Below, in pieces: positions 51,745 through 58,338 of a stretch of DNA of 64,000 bases. The DNA comes from Acidobacteriota bacterium (lineage in GTDB: Bacteria; Acidobacteriota; Terriglobia; Terriglobales; Acidobacteriaceae). Made by a program: the position numbers and the translations under genes. Where the stretch lies: the NCBI GenBank assembly GCA_031296115.1, contig JARLGI010000033.1, positions 1 through 64,000 of the forward strand. Direction: 5' to 3'. Under the pieces are notes generated by a model. It was not told the origin of the DNA, ran no database searches, and saw only the letters and a list, made by a program, of their open reading frames with translations. Position 1 is the first letter of the stretch; every line of letters begins with the position of its first letter.

Positions 51745-51798
51745 AGCAACTAGCAATTGGCAACTAGCAATTAGCAACTAGCAACTAGCAACTAGCAT
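51745..51798. repeat. tandem GCAACTAGCAATTAGC array upstream of HMG-CoA lyase
   Basis: About seven copies of a 7-8 base unit (AGCAACT, AGCAATT, GGCAACT) run from 2 to about 55 bases before the HMG-CoA lyase start. They replace the leader where a ribosome site would be expected. Confidence 0.75.
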
Positions 51799-51836
51799 TG
51801 ACCTCAGAGTGTTTCACCATACGCGAACCTTCAGGG

Positions 51837-52063
51837 TTGTCATCCCGACCGAGGACCTTAGTCCGAGCGGAGGAACCTGCTTTTTGACGTCGTGTGCCGC
51901 CGCTCCGCGGCTCAGCTTCATTTAGCTCCCCTTACCGTGGGCGTAAGCCCGCGGTAGAAGTCCAATATGAAGTCCGAGCCGCGTAGCGGCGGCAGCAAAG
52001 TTTCACGGTCCAACCAAACGTTTAGTCATCGCGTACGAAACCAGCATGTCGTTTTGGTCGAAC
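51837..52063. other. repeat-filled gap without a gene
   Basis: Holds a variant of the GTCATCC...GGAGGAACC repeat (about 51839-51878), the module GCCGCTCCGCGGCTCAGCTTCA with the palindrome TACCGTGGGCGTAAGCCCGCGGTA (51933-51956), and another GAGCCGCGTAGCGGCGG unit (about 51979-51995). No coding sequence is seen. Confidence 0.6.
51898..51956. repeat. 59-bp module with CCGTGGGCGTAAGCCCGCGG palindrome, copy 1
   Basis: GCCGCTCCGCGGCTCAGCTTCA followed by TACCGTGGGCGTAAGCCCGCGGTA matches a second copy at 52328-52386 over its whole length with several substitutions. Both copies lie in the same orientation. Confidence 0.65.
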
Positions 52064-52351
52064 TCAAAACGTGTACAAGAAATCGGTCGCCATAAAGCCG
52101 GGGCTCTCGCTGAGAATGCCCCAGAGCTTCGGAGGTCCGTTGTAATGGCTGATCGTCCTCGAGTCCTGGTACTGCAAATGGTGCCGCTCTAGAAACGCAA
52201 CCACCGCGGCCCGGCGTGTCCCCATAGGCAGCTCTTGCTTAATAGTCTTGTCTAGCTGTGCCGCATTCGGTCTCGCCCCCCCGCAGCTCAGCGCCGTAAT
52301 CGAGCATAGTACACACGCGGAAAGTGACGCCGCTCTGCGGCTCAGTTTCAT
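52064..52351 (-). CDS. small lipoprotein, possibly truncated
   Basis: A 95-aa protein with signal MKLSRRAASLSACVLCSITALSCGG (lipobox ALSC), then LDKTIKQELPMGTRRAAVVAFLERHHLQYQDSR. This resembles a small uncharacterised family with an xLPxGTxxxxVxAFLxxHxxxxSxYR pattern, which usually continues about 30 residues further with beta strands. Here it ends at FMATDFLYTF, so the C-terminus may be shortened. The first nine codons coincide with repeat copy 2 (52328-52386). The gene start has therefore been supplied or overlaid by a mobile repeat. Confidence 0.55.
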   Translation of the reverse strand: MKLSRRAASLSACVLCSITALSCGGARPNAAQLDKTIKQELPMGTRRAAVVAFLERHHLQYQDSRTISHYNGPPKLWGILSESPGFMATDFLYTF

Positions 52352-52386
52352 GTCGCCCCGCCAACCGCGGGCTTACGCCCACGGCT
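52328..52386. repeat. 59-bp module with CCGCGGGCTTACGCCCACGG palindrome, copy 2
   Basis: GCCGCTCTGCGGCTCAGTTTCA then ACCGCGGGCTTACGCCCACGGC. It aligns with copy 1 at 51898-51956. Reversed, its proximal half encodes the MKLSRRAA start of the small lipoprotein at 52064. Confidence 0.65.
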
Positions 52387-52470
52387 AAAACAAATGCCGC
52401 TGCTGCGCTGCTCAAGGTCTTTGCTGAAGCCGACTGCTGAGTGCTGATTGCTAGCCGCGCTCCGCGCGGC

Positions 52471-54162
52471 TCACGTCTGCAATACCCCCACACTGAACTT
52501 CGGCACCTCTGGATTCAGCGCGGCCGCCTCCAGCGCCATGATGATCGCCTCGCGCGTCTCGGCCGGATCGATGATCTTGTCGATCCACAACCGCGCCGCG
52601 CCGTAGCGCGGATCGGTCTGCTCGTCGTACGTCGCTTTCACTTCGTCGAACAGCTTCTTCTTGTCTTCCTCGCTCAGCTTCTTGCCGCCGCGCTCCAGTT
52701 GTTTGACCTTGATTTCCACCAGCGTTCCCGCCGCCGAGGCGCCGCTCATCACCGCGTATCGCGCCGAGGGCCACGCGAAGAGGAAGCGCGGATCGTAGGC
52801 CTTGCCGCACATGGCGTAATGTCCGGCGCCGAACGAGCCACCCACGATGACGGTAATCTTCGGCACCACCGAGTTCGACACCGCGTTCACCATCTTCGCG
52901 CCGGCGCGGAGGATGCCGCTCCACTCGGCGTCGCGGCCCACCATGAAGCCGTTGACGTCGTGCAGAAAGACCAGCGGCACCAGGTTCTGGTTGCAGTCCA
53001 TGATGAAGCGCGCCGCCTTCTCCGCCGACTCGGTATAGATGACGCCGCCGAACTCAATGCGCTTGTTGCCGGCGTGGTCCACCTGCTGCACGTGCGTCTT
53101 CTGGTTGGCGACCAGACCGACGGCGAAGCCGCCAATGCGCGCGTAGCCGCACAGCACCGTCTCACCATACTCGGCTTTGTATTCGCCAAACTGGCTGCCG
53201 TCCACGAGGCGCGCGATGATCTCCTTCATGTCGTACTGCCGCCCCGGGTCGCCGTCGAAGATGCCGTAGATTTCTTCCGCCGGGTACAGCGGCTCCACCG
53301 GCTTCTTGCGGTCGAAGACGCCGAGCTGGCGATTGCCCATCTTGTCCACCAGCAGGCGAATGCGCGTGAGGCACGCTTCATCGTCGGGCTCGCGAAAATC
53401 CACCGTGCCGCTGATCTGGGAGTGCATCTGTGCGCCGCCGAGTTCTTCGGCGGAGTACTTCGCGCCAATGGCGGATTGCACAAGCGCCGGGCCGGCGATG
53501 AACAGGCCGCTGCCTTCGGTCATCAGGATGTGGTCGCACATCAGCGGAAGATACGCGCCGCCGGCGACGGACATGCCCATGATGGCGGCGATCTGCGGAA
53601 TGCCCATGGACGACATCACCGCGTTGTTGCGGAAGATGCGGCCGAAGTCGTCGGTATCGGGGAACACGTCTTCCTGCAACGGCAGAAAGACCCCCGCCGA
53701 ATCCACCAGATAGATGGTGGGAATGTGGTTGTCGATGGCAAGGTTCTGCGCGCGGATGACCTTCTTCGCCGTCATGGGGAAGAACGCGCCCGCCTTCACC
53801 GTGGCGTCGTTCACGATCAGCATGACCAGGCGGCCCTGCACGAGTGCCAACCCGGTGACGACTCCCGCCGACGGCGCGCCGCCCCACTCCCCGTACATGC
53901 CCCAAGCGGCAAAAGAACCCAGCTCGAAGAATTCTGTGCCCGCATCGATGAGCTGCGCGATGCGTTCGCGCGCGGTCATTCGCCCTTTCTTGTGCTGCGC
54001 CTCGATGGCCTTCTCGCCGCCACCCTGCTGGATGACTTCCTCCTGGTTGCGGACCTGTGCCACCAATTCAGCCATGGCTTGCTGGTTGCGCTCGAAGCGC
54101 GGCGAGTCGGGCTTGACGTTGCTGTCGAAGGCGGAGCTGGCGTGCTTGCTTTTTTCAGTCAT
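52471..54162 (-). CDS. acyl-CoA carboxylase beta (carboxyltransferase) subunit, methylcrotonyl-CoA type
   Basis: A 563-aa biotin-dependent carboxyltransferase that moves CO2 from carboxybiotin to an acyl-CoA. MTARERIAQLIDAGTEFFELGSFAAW, GVVTGLALVQGRLVMLIVNDATVKAGAF (in parts), PTIYLVDSAGVFLPLQ and AVMSSMGIPQIAAIMGMSVAGGAY form the first crotonase half. PLVFLHDVNGFMVGRDAEW and GHYAMCGKAYDPRFLFAWPSARYAVMSG form the second. The overall pattern and the neighbouring HMG-CoA lyase and hydratase fit 3-methylcrotonyl-CoA carboxylase of leucine breakdown. The biotin-carboxylase alpha subunit is not in the window. Propionyl-CoA as substrate cannot be excluded. Confidence 0.9.
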   Translation of the reverse strand: MTEKSKHASSAFDSNVKPDSPRFERNQQAMAELVAQVRNQEEVIQQGGGEKAIEAQHKKGRMTARERIAQLIDAGTEFFELGSFAAWGMYGEWGGAPSAGVVTGLALVQGRLVMLIVNDATVKAGAFFPMTAKKVIRAQNLAIDNHIPTIYLVDSAGVFLPLQEDVFPDTDDFGRIFRNNAVMSSMGIPQIAAIMGMSVAGGAYLPLMCDHILMTEGSGLFIAGPALVQSAIGAKYSAEELGGAQMHSQISGTVDFREPDDEACLTRIRLLVDKMGNRQLGVFDRKKPVEPLYPAEEIYGIFDGDPGRQYDMKEIIARLVDGSQFGEYKAEYGETVLCGYARIGGFAVGLVANQKTHVQQVDHAGNKRIEFGGVIYTESAEKAARFIMDCNQNLVPLVFLHDVNGFMVGRDAEWSGILRAGAKMVNAVSNSVVPKITVIVGGSFGAGHYAMCGKAYDPRFLFAWPSARYAVMSGASAAGTLVEIKVKQLERGGKKLSEEDKKKLFDEVKATYDEQTDPRYGAARLWIDKIIDPAETREAIIMALEAAALNPEVPKFSVGVLQT

Positions 54163-54319
54163 GAGGAGAATGAGCGCGAACCGTCAACGATAAAGCAGGG
54201 AAGCGGAGGTGCGCAACGCAGGAAAGCAATTCACCAAAGAGCCACGGAGAACACGGAGGATTCGATGAATGTCATCCTGAGTTTCGAGCACAATTCTTAA
54301 GACAGCAGCCATTCAAGCT

Positions 54320-54445
54320 GTCATCCTGAGCGGCGAGCGTAGCGAGGAGTCGCAGGACCGCTACCGAGGCAGAGTGTTGGGTGACGATAGGGGTCCTTCG
54401 ACTGCGTTCAGCCGCGGCGCGGCCTTACTTCGCCCAGGATGACAG
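54320..54445. repeat. long imperfect palindrome of GTCATCCTGAGCG...GTCGCAGGACC arms
   Basis: The left arm TGTCATCCTGAGCGGCGAGC to GAGTCGCAGGACC (54319-54358) faces a right arm GGTCCTTCGACTGCGTTCAG to CGCCCAGGATGACA (about 54392-54444). Together they make a 125-base hairpin-capable element. The right arm overlaps the 3' end of the enoyl-CoA hydratase gene at 54425. Confidence 0.75.
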
Positions 54446-55036
54446 ATGACAATAAGCCAGTGCCGCGGCCAGCGGGTCGTCGGCAATCGCACTCACAAGC
54501 CCGATTTGCAACGCGCGCTCGGCATGCACTTTTTCCGCTGCCAGAAACATCTGTAGTGCCCGGGCTTGGCCGATGAGCCGTGGCAGGCGCTGCGTGCCTC
54601 CCCATCCGGTGATCAGGCCCAACGCCGCGCCGCGATGCCTGAACAGGGCGTGCGGACCGGCAATGCGCCGCTGGCACGCCAACGCGAGGTCGAGGCCTCC
54701 TCCCATGCAGTAGCCGTGCACGGCGGCAATCGTCGGGGCTGGGAAGCCGGCGACGGCATTCATCAGCCGCTGTCCTATCTGTGCGAAGTGCAATGCCTCC
54801 GGCCCGGTCAGTGCGGCGATTTCGTTGAGGTCGGCTCCCGCGGAAAAGAAGTGCGCGTTGCCGGCGAGTACCAGTCGCGACGGCGGATACTTCACTAGCT
54901 CCTCAATAGCCGCCGTCAACGCCAGCACTCGCGCGCAGGTGAGCCGGTTCGTGCCATCATCGGACGCGAGCCGCAAGACCACCGCGTGACCGTGCTGCTC
55001 GACGGAGTACAGTGTTTCTTCCCCTACGCGATTCAC
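54425..55036 (-). CDS. enoyl-CoA hydratase/isomerase family protein, C-terminally truncated by a repeat
   Basis: A 203-aa crotonase-fold protein from GTG 55036. Blocks are VVLRLASDDGTNRLT, SRLVLAGNAHFFSAGADLNE, APTIAAVHGYCMGGGLDLAL (oxyanion hole), RHRGAALGLITGWGGTQRLPRL and ALQIGLVSAIADDP. Family members are usually about 255-260 aa, and about 50 residues are missing here. The last residues (CHLSSWAK and the stop) are encoded by the arm of the palindromic repeat at 54320-54445. Insertion or deletion at the repeat has thus cut off the C-terminal helices that trimers need, so function is doubtful. Confidence 0.75.
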   Translation of the reverse strand: MNRVGEETLYSVEQHGHAVVLRLASDDGTNRLTCARVLALTAAIEELVKYPPSRLVLAGNAHFFSAGADLNEIAALTGPEALHFAQIGQRLMNAVAGFPAPTIAAVHGYCMGGGLDLALACQRRIAGPHALFRHRGAALGLITGWGGTQRLPRLIGQARALQMFLAAEKVHAERALQIGLVSAIADDPLAAALAYCHLSSWAK

Positions 55037-55123
55037 GAGAGAGCTAGGGTAGCAAACCGGGCGTGGCCGTGAACGGCTGGAGTACGCCTTCGGGCGTGCG
55101 GAAATGCGCAGTGGAGGGAAAAG

Positions 55124-55170
55124 CGCTTTAGCGCCTGAGGTAAGCACCCTTTACCTCAGCGGCTAAAGCC
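55124..55170. repeat. 20-bp-arm palindrome CGCTTTAGCGCCTGAGGTAA/TTACCTCAGCGGCTAAAGCC
   Basis: An inverted repeat with 17 of 20 matching positions and a 7-base loop (GCACCCT) lies between the divergent enoyl-CoA hydratase and aminotransferase genes. The GGCTAAAGCC core is shared with the repeats at 10167 and 46220. Confidence 0.7.
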
Positions 55171-55266
55171 TCGCCCTAATCCCACTTCTGAATTGCAGCG
55201 CTAAGCGCTGCTCCACCCGGCGCATGAGAAGCATTAGTATGTTAGTCACGCACGAGGAGCCTAGCC

Positions 55267-56436
55267 ATGCCGCACTCCCGCAGGTCGTTCCTACAACTGT
55301 CCACCGCCGCCTCGGCGGCGCTGGCGTTCCGCATCCTGACCGAGCCCATGCTGGCCCAGGCCAGGCGGGGCAAGGTCGTCCCCGAGGGCGCGGTGCTGCT
55401 CGACAGCAACGAGAACCCACTGGGCCCCTGCGCTGCCGCCCGCGAAGCGGTAGTCGCCATCACACCACAGAGCGGGCGCTATCTCGATCGCCTGACCGAA
55501 GATTTTGCGAAGTTATTCGCTCAGCAACTCGGGGTTACGGACGAGTACCTAGGAGTTTTTGCCGGATCGAGCGAGCCGCTGCACTACACCGTATCAGCTT
55601 TCGCTTCGCCGCAGGCAAGTTACGTGACCGCCGATCCGGGATACGAGGCCGGTGTGCACTCCGCTGGCAACGCGGGCGCGTGCGTGGTGAGAGTGCCGCT
55701 CACCAAGGCCTATGCACACGATGTGAAAGCCATGCTGGCCGCCGCGCCCGACGCGGGCGTGTTCTACGTCTGCACCCCGAACAATCCCACCGGGACCCTG
55801 ACCAGCCACTCCGATATCGAATACCTGATGGAGAACAAGCCCAAAGGCGCCATCGTCCTGGTGGATGAGGCCTACATTCATTTTTGCGACGCCCCTTCCT
55901 GCATCGACCTGGTGAAGGCCGGCAAGGACGTGATTGTGCTGCGCACCTTCTCGAAAATCTACGGGATGGCCGGACTGCGCTGCGGCGCTGCCATCGGCCG
56001 TCCGGATCTGGTGCAGAAGATCCAGAACTACGGGGGCGGCAATCCCATGCCGGTCACCGCCGTGGCCGCGGCAACCGCCAGCCTGCGGGAGGCAAACCTG
56101 GTCGCCGAGCGCAAGCGCATTAACACCCAGGTGCGCGAAGAAACTTTTGCCTGGCTTGATCGCCATGGATACTCCTACATCCCTTCGGAATCCAACTGCT
56201 TCATGGTGGACACCAGGCGCCCGGCGCGAGAAGTGATCACGGCTATGGCCCAGCAGAAGGTCATCATCGGACGTGTCTGGCCTGCCATGCCGACCTGCAC
56301 GCGCATCACCGTCGGCACTCGCGAGGAGATGCAGCAGTTCCAGGCAGCCTTTGAAAATGTAATGAAGGGAAAAGTTACGGTTGGCGCGCTGCGACCCGAC
56401 CCGCGCAGGATTGACGGTTTCGCGCTGCCGAGCTGA
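55267..56436 (+). CDS. Tat-exported HisC-like aminotransferase
   Basis: A 389-aa fold-type I PLP enzyme of the histidinol-phosphate aminotransferase family. The N-terminus has a twin-Arg signal (SRRSFLQLSTAASAALAFR), ending near residue 32. The body shows LLDSNENPLGP, YVCTPNNPTGTLTS, VLVDEAYIHFCD, TFSKIYGMAGLRCGA (PLP Lys in SK) and the Arg in CTRITVGTREEMQQF. HisC enzymes are normally cytoplasmic. Export with PLP bound would fit Tat, which carries folded proteins. The physiological substrate is unknown. GAGGAGCCTAGCC precedes ATG 55267. Confidence 0.88.
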   Translation: MPHSRRSFLQLSTAASAALAFRILTEPMLAQARRGKVVPEGAVLLDSNENPLGPCAAAREAVVAITPQSGRYLDRLTEDFAKLFAQQLGVTDEYLGVFAGSSEPLHYTVSAFASPQASYVTADPGYEAGVHSAGNAGACVVRVPLTKAYAHDVKAMLAAAPDAGVFYVCTPNNPTGTLTSHSDIEYLMENKPKGAIVLVDEAYIHFCDAPSCIDLVKAGKDVIVLRTFSKIYGMAGLRCGAAIGRPDLVQKIQNYGGGNPMPVTAVAAATASLREANLVAERKRINTQVREETFAWLDRHGYSYIPSESNCFMVDTRRPAREVITAMAQQKVIIGRVWPAMPTCTRITVGTREEMQQFQAAFENVMKGKVTVGALRPDPRRIDGFALPS

Positions 56437-56520
56437 GTGCGACGCGCAGGTCGCTCTTCCTGTTTTTCGCGCTTAGTTTTTTCGTTGCTGGCTCCCTGCT
56501 CTTCAACCACGAATCAAAGG

Positions 56521-56644
56521 TTGTCGTCCTGAGCGACGAGCCTAGCGAGGAGTCGAAGGACCCCTATGCCTGCGACGATCTCAATATAGGGGTACTTCCA
56601 CTTCGTTCGGTCGCTGAGCGACTTCACTCCGCTCAGGATGACAA
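56521..56644. repeat. 124-bp palindromic repeat GTCGTCCTGAGCG...GCTCAGGATGACAA
   Basis: The left arm TTGTCGTCCTGAGCGACGAG to GTCGAAGGACCCCTAT (56521-56567) and right arm ATAGGGGTACTTCCACTTCG to CGCTCAGGATGACAA (56586-56644) surround an 18-base centre. They share the ends of the element at 54320-54445. It separates the convergent aminotransferase and mutase small-subunit genes. Confidence 0.8.
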
Positions 56645-56721
56645 GCTCTTAATTTCAAACGGAAGAAAGGGAGATCCTCCAGGGAAAATACTTCTCTGTG
56701 TTTCGGTGTCTCTGTGGTGGA

Positions 56722-57144
56722 CTAACCGCCCGTCGTCACACCGCGCGGCTTCACGTTCTTCCGAATGAACTCGATGATGGAATCCATCGGCGTACCCGGC
56801 TGAAACACTGCGGCCACGCCAATCTTCTTCAGTGCTTCAACATCCTGATCGGGGATGATTCCGCCCACCAGCAGGATGACGTCGTCCATCTGATTCTGCT
56901 TCAGCAGGTCCATCACGCGAGGCACGATGGCGTTGTGCGCGCCGCTGAGAATGCTGAGCCCGATCACGTCCACGTCCTCCTGCAGCGAGGCGTTGACGAT
57001 CATCTCGGGGGTCTGGCGCAGGCCGGTGTAGATGACTTCCATGCCGGCATCGCGCAGGGCGCGGGCTATGACTTTGGCGCCGCGGTCGTGGCCGTCGAGG
57101 CCCGGCTTGGCAACCAGAACACGAATTTTCCGGTCAGGTGACAT
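56722..57144 (-). CDS. methylmalonyl-CoA mutase, cobalamin-binding (C-terminal) subunit
   Basis: A 140-aa stand-alone B12-binding domain. The cobalamin signature DGHDRG lies in [19 protein letters not shown] (lower-ligand His at DxHxxG). It is followed by LSILSGAHN and VGGIIPDQD, the usual SxL and GG motifs. It partners the large subunit encoded at 58339-60144 to form a split mutase converting methylmalonyl-CoA and succinyl-CoA. The two genes face the same way but are separated by 1.2 kb that holds plus-strand genes, so they are not in one operon. Confidence 0.93.
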   Translation of the reverse strand: MSPDRKIRVLVAKPGLDGHDRGAKVIARALRDAGMEVIYTGLRQTPEMIVNASLQEDVDVIGLSILSGAHNAIVPRVMDLLKQNQMDDVILLVGGIIPDQDVEALKKIGVAAVFQPGTPMDSIIEFIRKNVKPRGVTTGG

Positions 57145-57496
57145 GTACGCTCTTTTGTTTGCTCTCTCGCTCGGTCATCTCAGCCCGACCGTGCCCTTCG
57201 TGCGCAGTCGAGCCGAAGGACTTGTCCAATCCGCCAACTTTCAGCCAAACAGGAAATGATAAACCCTGGACCGAAGTAACGCGAGAACCCCGTAGGCACT
57301 CGCTTGTATCGCATCACACGCGAACATGACCCAAGTCCTTGGCGACGCACGACGGGCGATGTATTAGTAAATTGCGAGGCTCCCGGTCAACCTCGACGAA
57401 GAGGAATGTATGAGGTCCCTCCTCTTCCTGGATGTGCAAGTCTTTGATGGCCAGGTACCGTGCCGGCGCACACGCCGCTTCTAGAAAGGCGACTTC
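57145..57496. other. 352-bp gap without a clear gene
   Basis: Contains a weak piece of the GTCGAGCCGAAGGACTTG repeat near 57205-57230 and otherwise no recognisable signal. A 139-codon minus-strand frame crosses from 57733 to 57314 but has no family resemblance and competes with the better 58-codon plus-strand frame at 57497. Confidence 0.4.
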
Positions 57497-57673
57497 ATGC
57501 TTATGGCAAAACAAATCAGCACCGTTTGCGACACCCAAGGGGTGCCTATTCTTGAACTCGTCAAGGAAGAAGATACCATCAGTGTCTTCGAGGCCGATGA
57601 CATGGACCCGCGGATAAAGTTCCCGGCTGCGGCGATTGCCACGCTCATCAGCTTGCTGGAGAAGTTCAAGTAG
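57497..57673 (+). CDS. small acidic protein of unknown function
   Basis: A 58-aa frame: begins MLMAKQISTVCDTQGVPIL, continues VKEEDTISVFEADDMDPRIK and ends AIATLISLLEKFK. AAAGGCG lies 7 bases before ATG 57497. A second Met (57503) is also possible. The composition looks like a folded small protein (alternating strand, acidic loop, C-terminal helix) rather than noise, and it precedes the membrane protein at 57769 on the same strand by 95 bases. I recognise no family. An overlapping minus-strand frame is the alternative. Confidence 0.5.
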   Translation: MLMAKQISTVCDTQGVPILELVKEEDTISVFEADDMDPRIKFPAAAIATLISLLEKFK

Positions 57674-57768
57674 GAATTCCTGGAAGCGCTTGCAATTTCT
57701 GGAGCGCGTGGTCGTCCCTTGTCTCGTTCCCACCCGTCAACCCACTATCCCGCGAGAAAGGAGACTCC

Positions 57769-58206
57769 ATGACCAAAGTGTTACTCGTGATCGGCGGCAT
57801 CCTCAACAGCCCATTTTTCCTTCTCCATCGTGTACTCAGCTATCAAATCCATAATCTGACCCAACTGGCCGCGGGGTATCGCGGGCTCTTACAAGCCTTG
57901 AATGTCGGCGGAGTTCTTTTCATATTCTTTTTTGCATTCGTGTCCTTCTTCTGCCAGAAGGAATTGATGGGATCACGGCTTGGCCGTGTCGTCCTGCTCC
58001 TGGTCTCGGCTCTCTTTCTGTCGCGCGCCGCGGAGGAGTTTTTCCTCTTCCAGTTCAGCCCCGTCATTCTTGTTTCGTGCACACTGACTGGACTGATTTA
58101 CGTGGCCCTGTTGGTAATCGCCAGTCGAAAGCGCCATTCCGGAGAATTCGCCGGCACAACGGCGACGACCGAGGAACGCGAACCTGAACTCGTCGGCCAT
58201 CTGTAA
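57769..58206 (+). CDS. small multi-helix membrane protein
   Basis: A 145-aa integral membrane protein with four hydrophobic helices (VLLVIGGILNSPFFLLHRVL, GGVLFIFFFAFVSFFCQ, RVVLLLVSALFLSRAAEEFF, VILVSCTLTGLIYVALLVIAS) and a short acidic tail (TATTEEREPELVGHL). AAGGAGACTCC gives a strong ribosome site. No family is recognised. The first-helix/second-helix pattern with LSYQIHNLTQLAAGYRGLLQ suggests a small regulatory or transport accessory protein. It lies between the two mutase genes on the other strand. Confidence 0.7.
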   Translation: MTKVLLVIGGILNSPFFLLHRVLSYQIHNLTQLAAGYRGLLQALNVGGVLFIFFFAFVSFFCQKELMGSRLGRVVLLLVSALFLSRAAEEFFLFQFSPVILVSCTLTGLIYVALLVIASRKRHSGEFAGTTATTEEREPELVGHL

Positions 58207-58338
58207 GCGGCACAGCGCTTTTTTGTCGCAGGTTGGGAAGCGCTCCTCCCCCAAGGAAGGTTTACGCTCCATCGAATTCTGTCGATGTTGGCTGTCGAAA
58301 GAGGGTAGCTGCTCTCCCTGAGGTTGGGGGATGTTCCT

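Noticed and set aside
51745-51798. Tandem repeats considered as a CRISPR array
   Set aside because: The units are 7-8 bases with no unique spacers, and no cas genes are present.
52441-54300. 619-codon plus-strand frame opposite acyl-CoA carboxylase beta
   Set aside because: Shadow of a well-conserved minus-strand gene. The translation is His/Arg-rich low-quality sequence.
57314-57733. 139-codon minus-strand frame
   Set aside because: No family resemblance, and it overlaps the better-looking 58-codon plus-strand gene and crosses a gap with repeat sequence. Kept only as an alternative.
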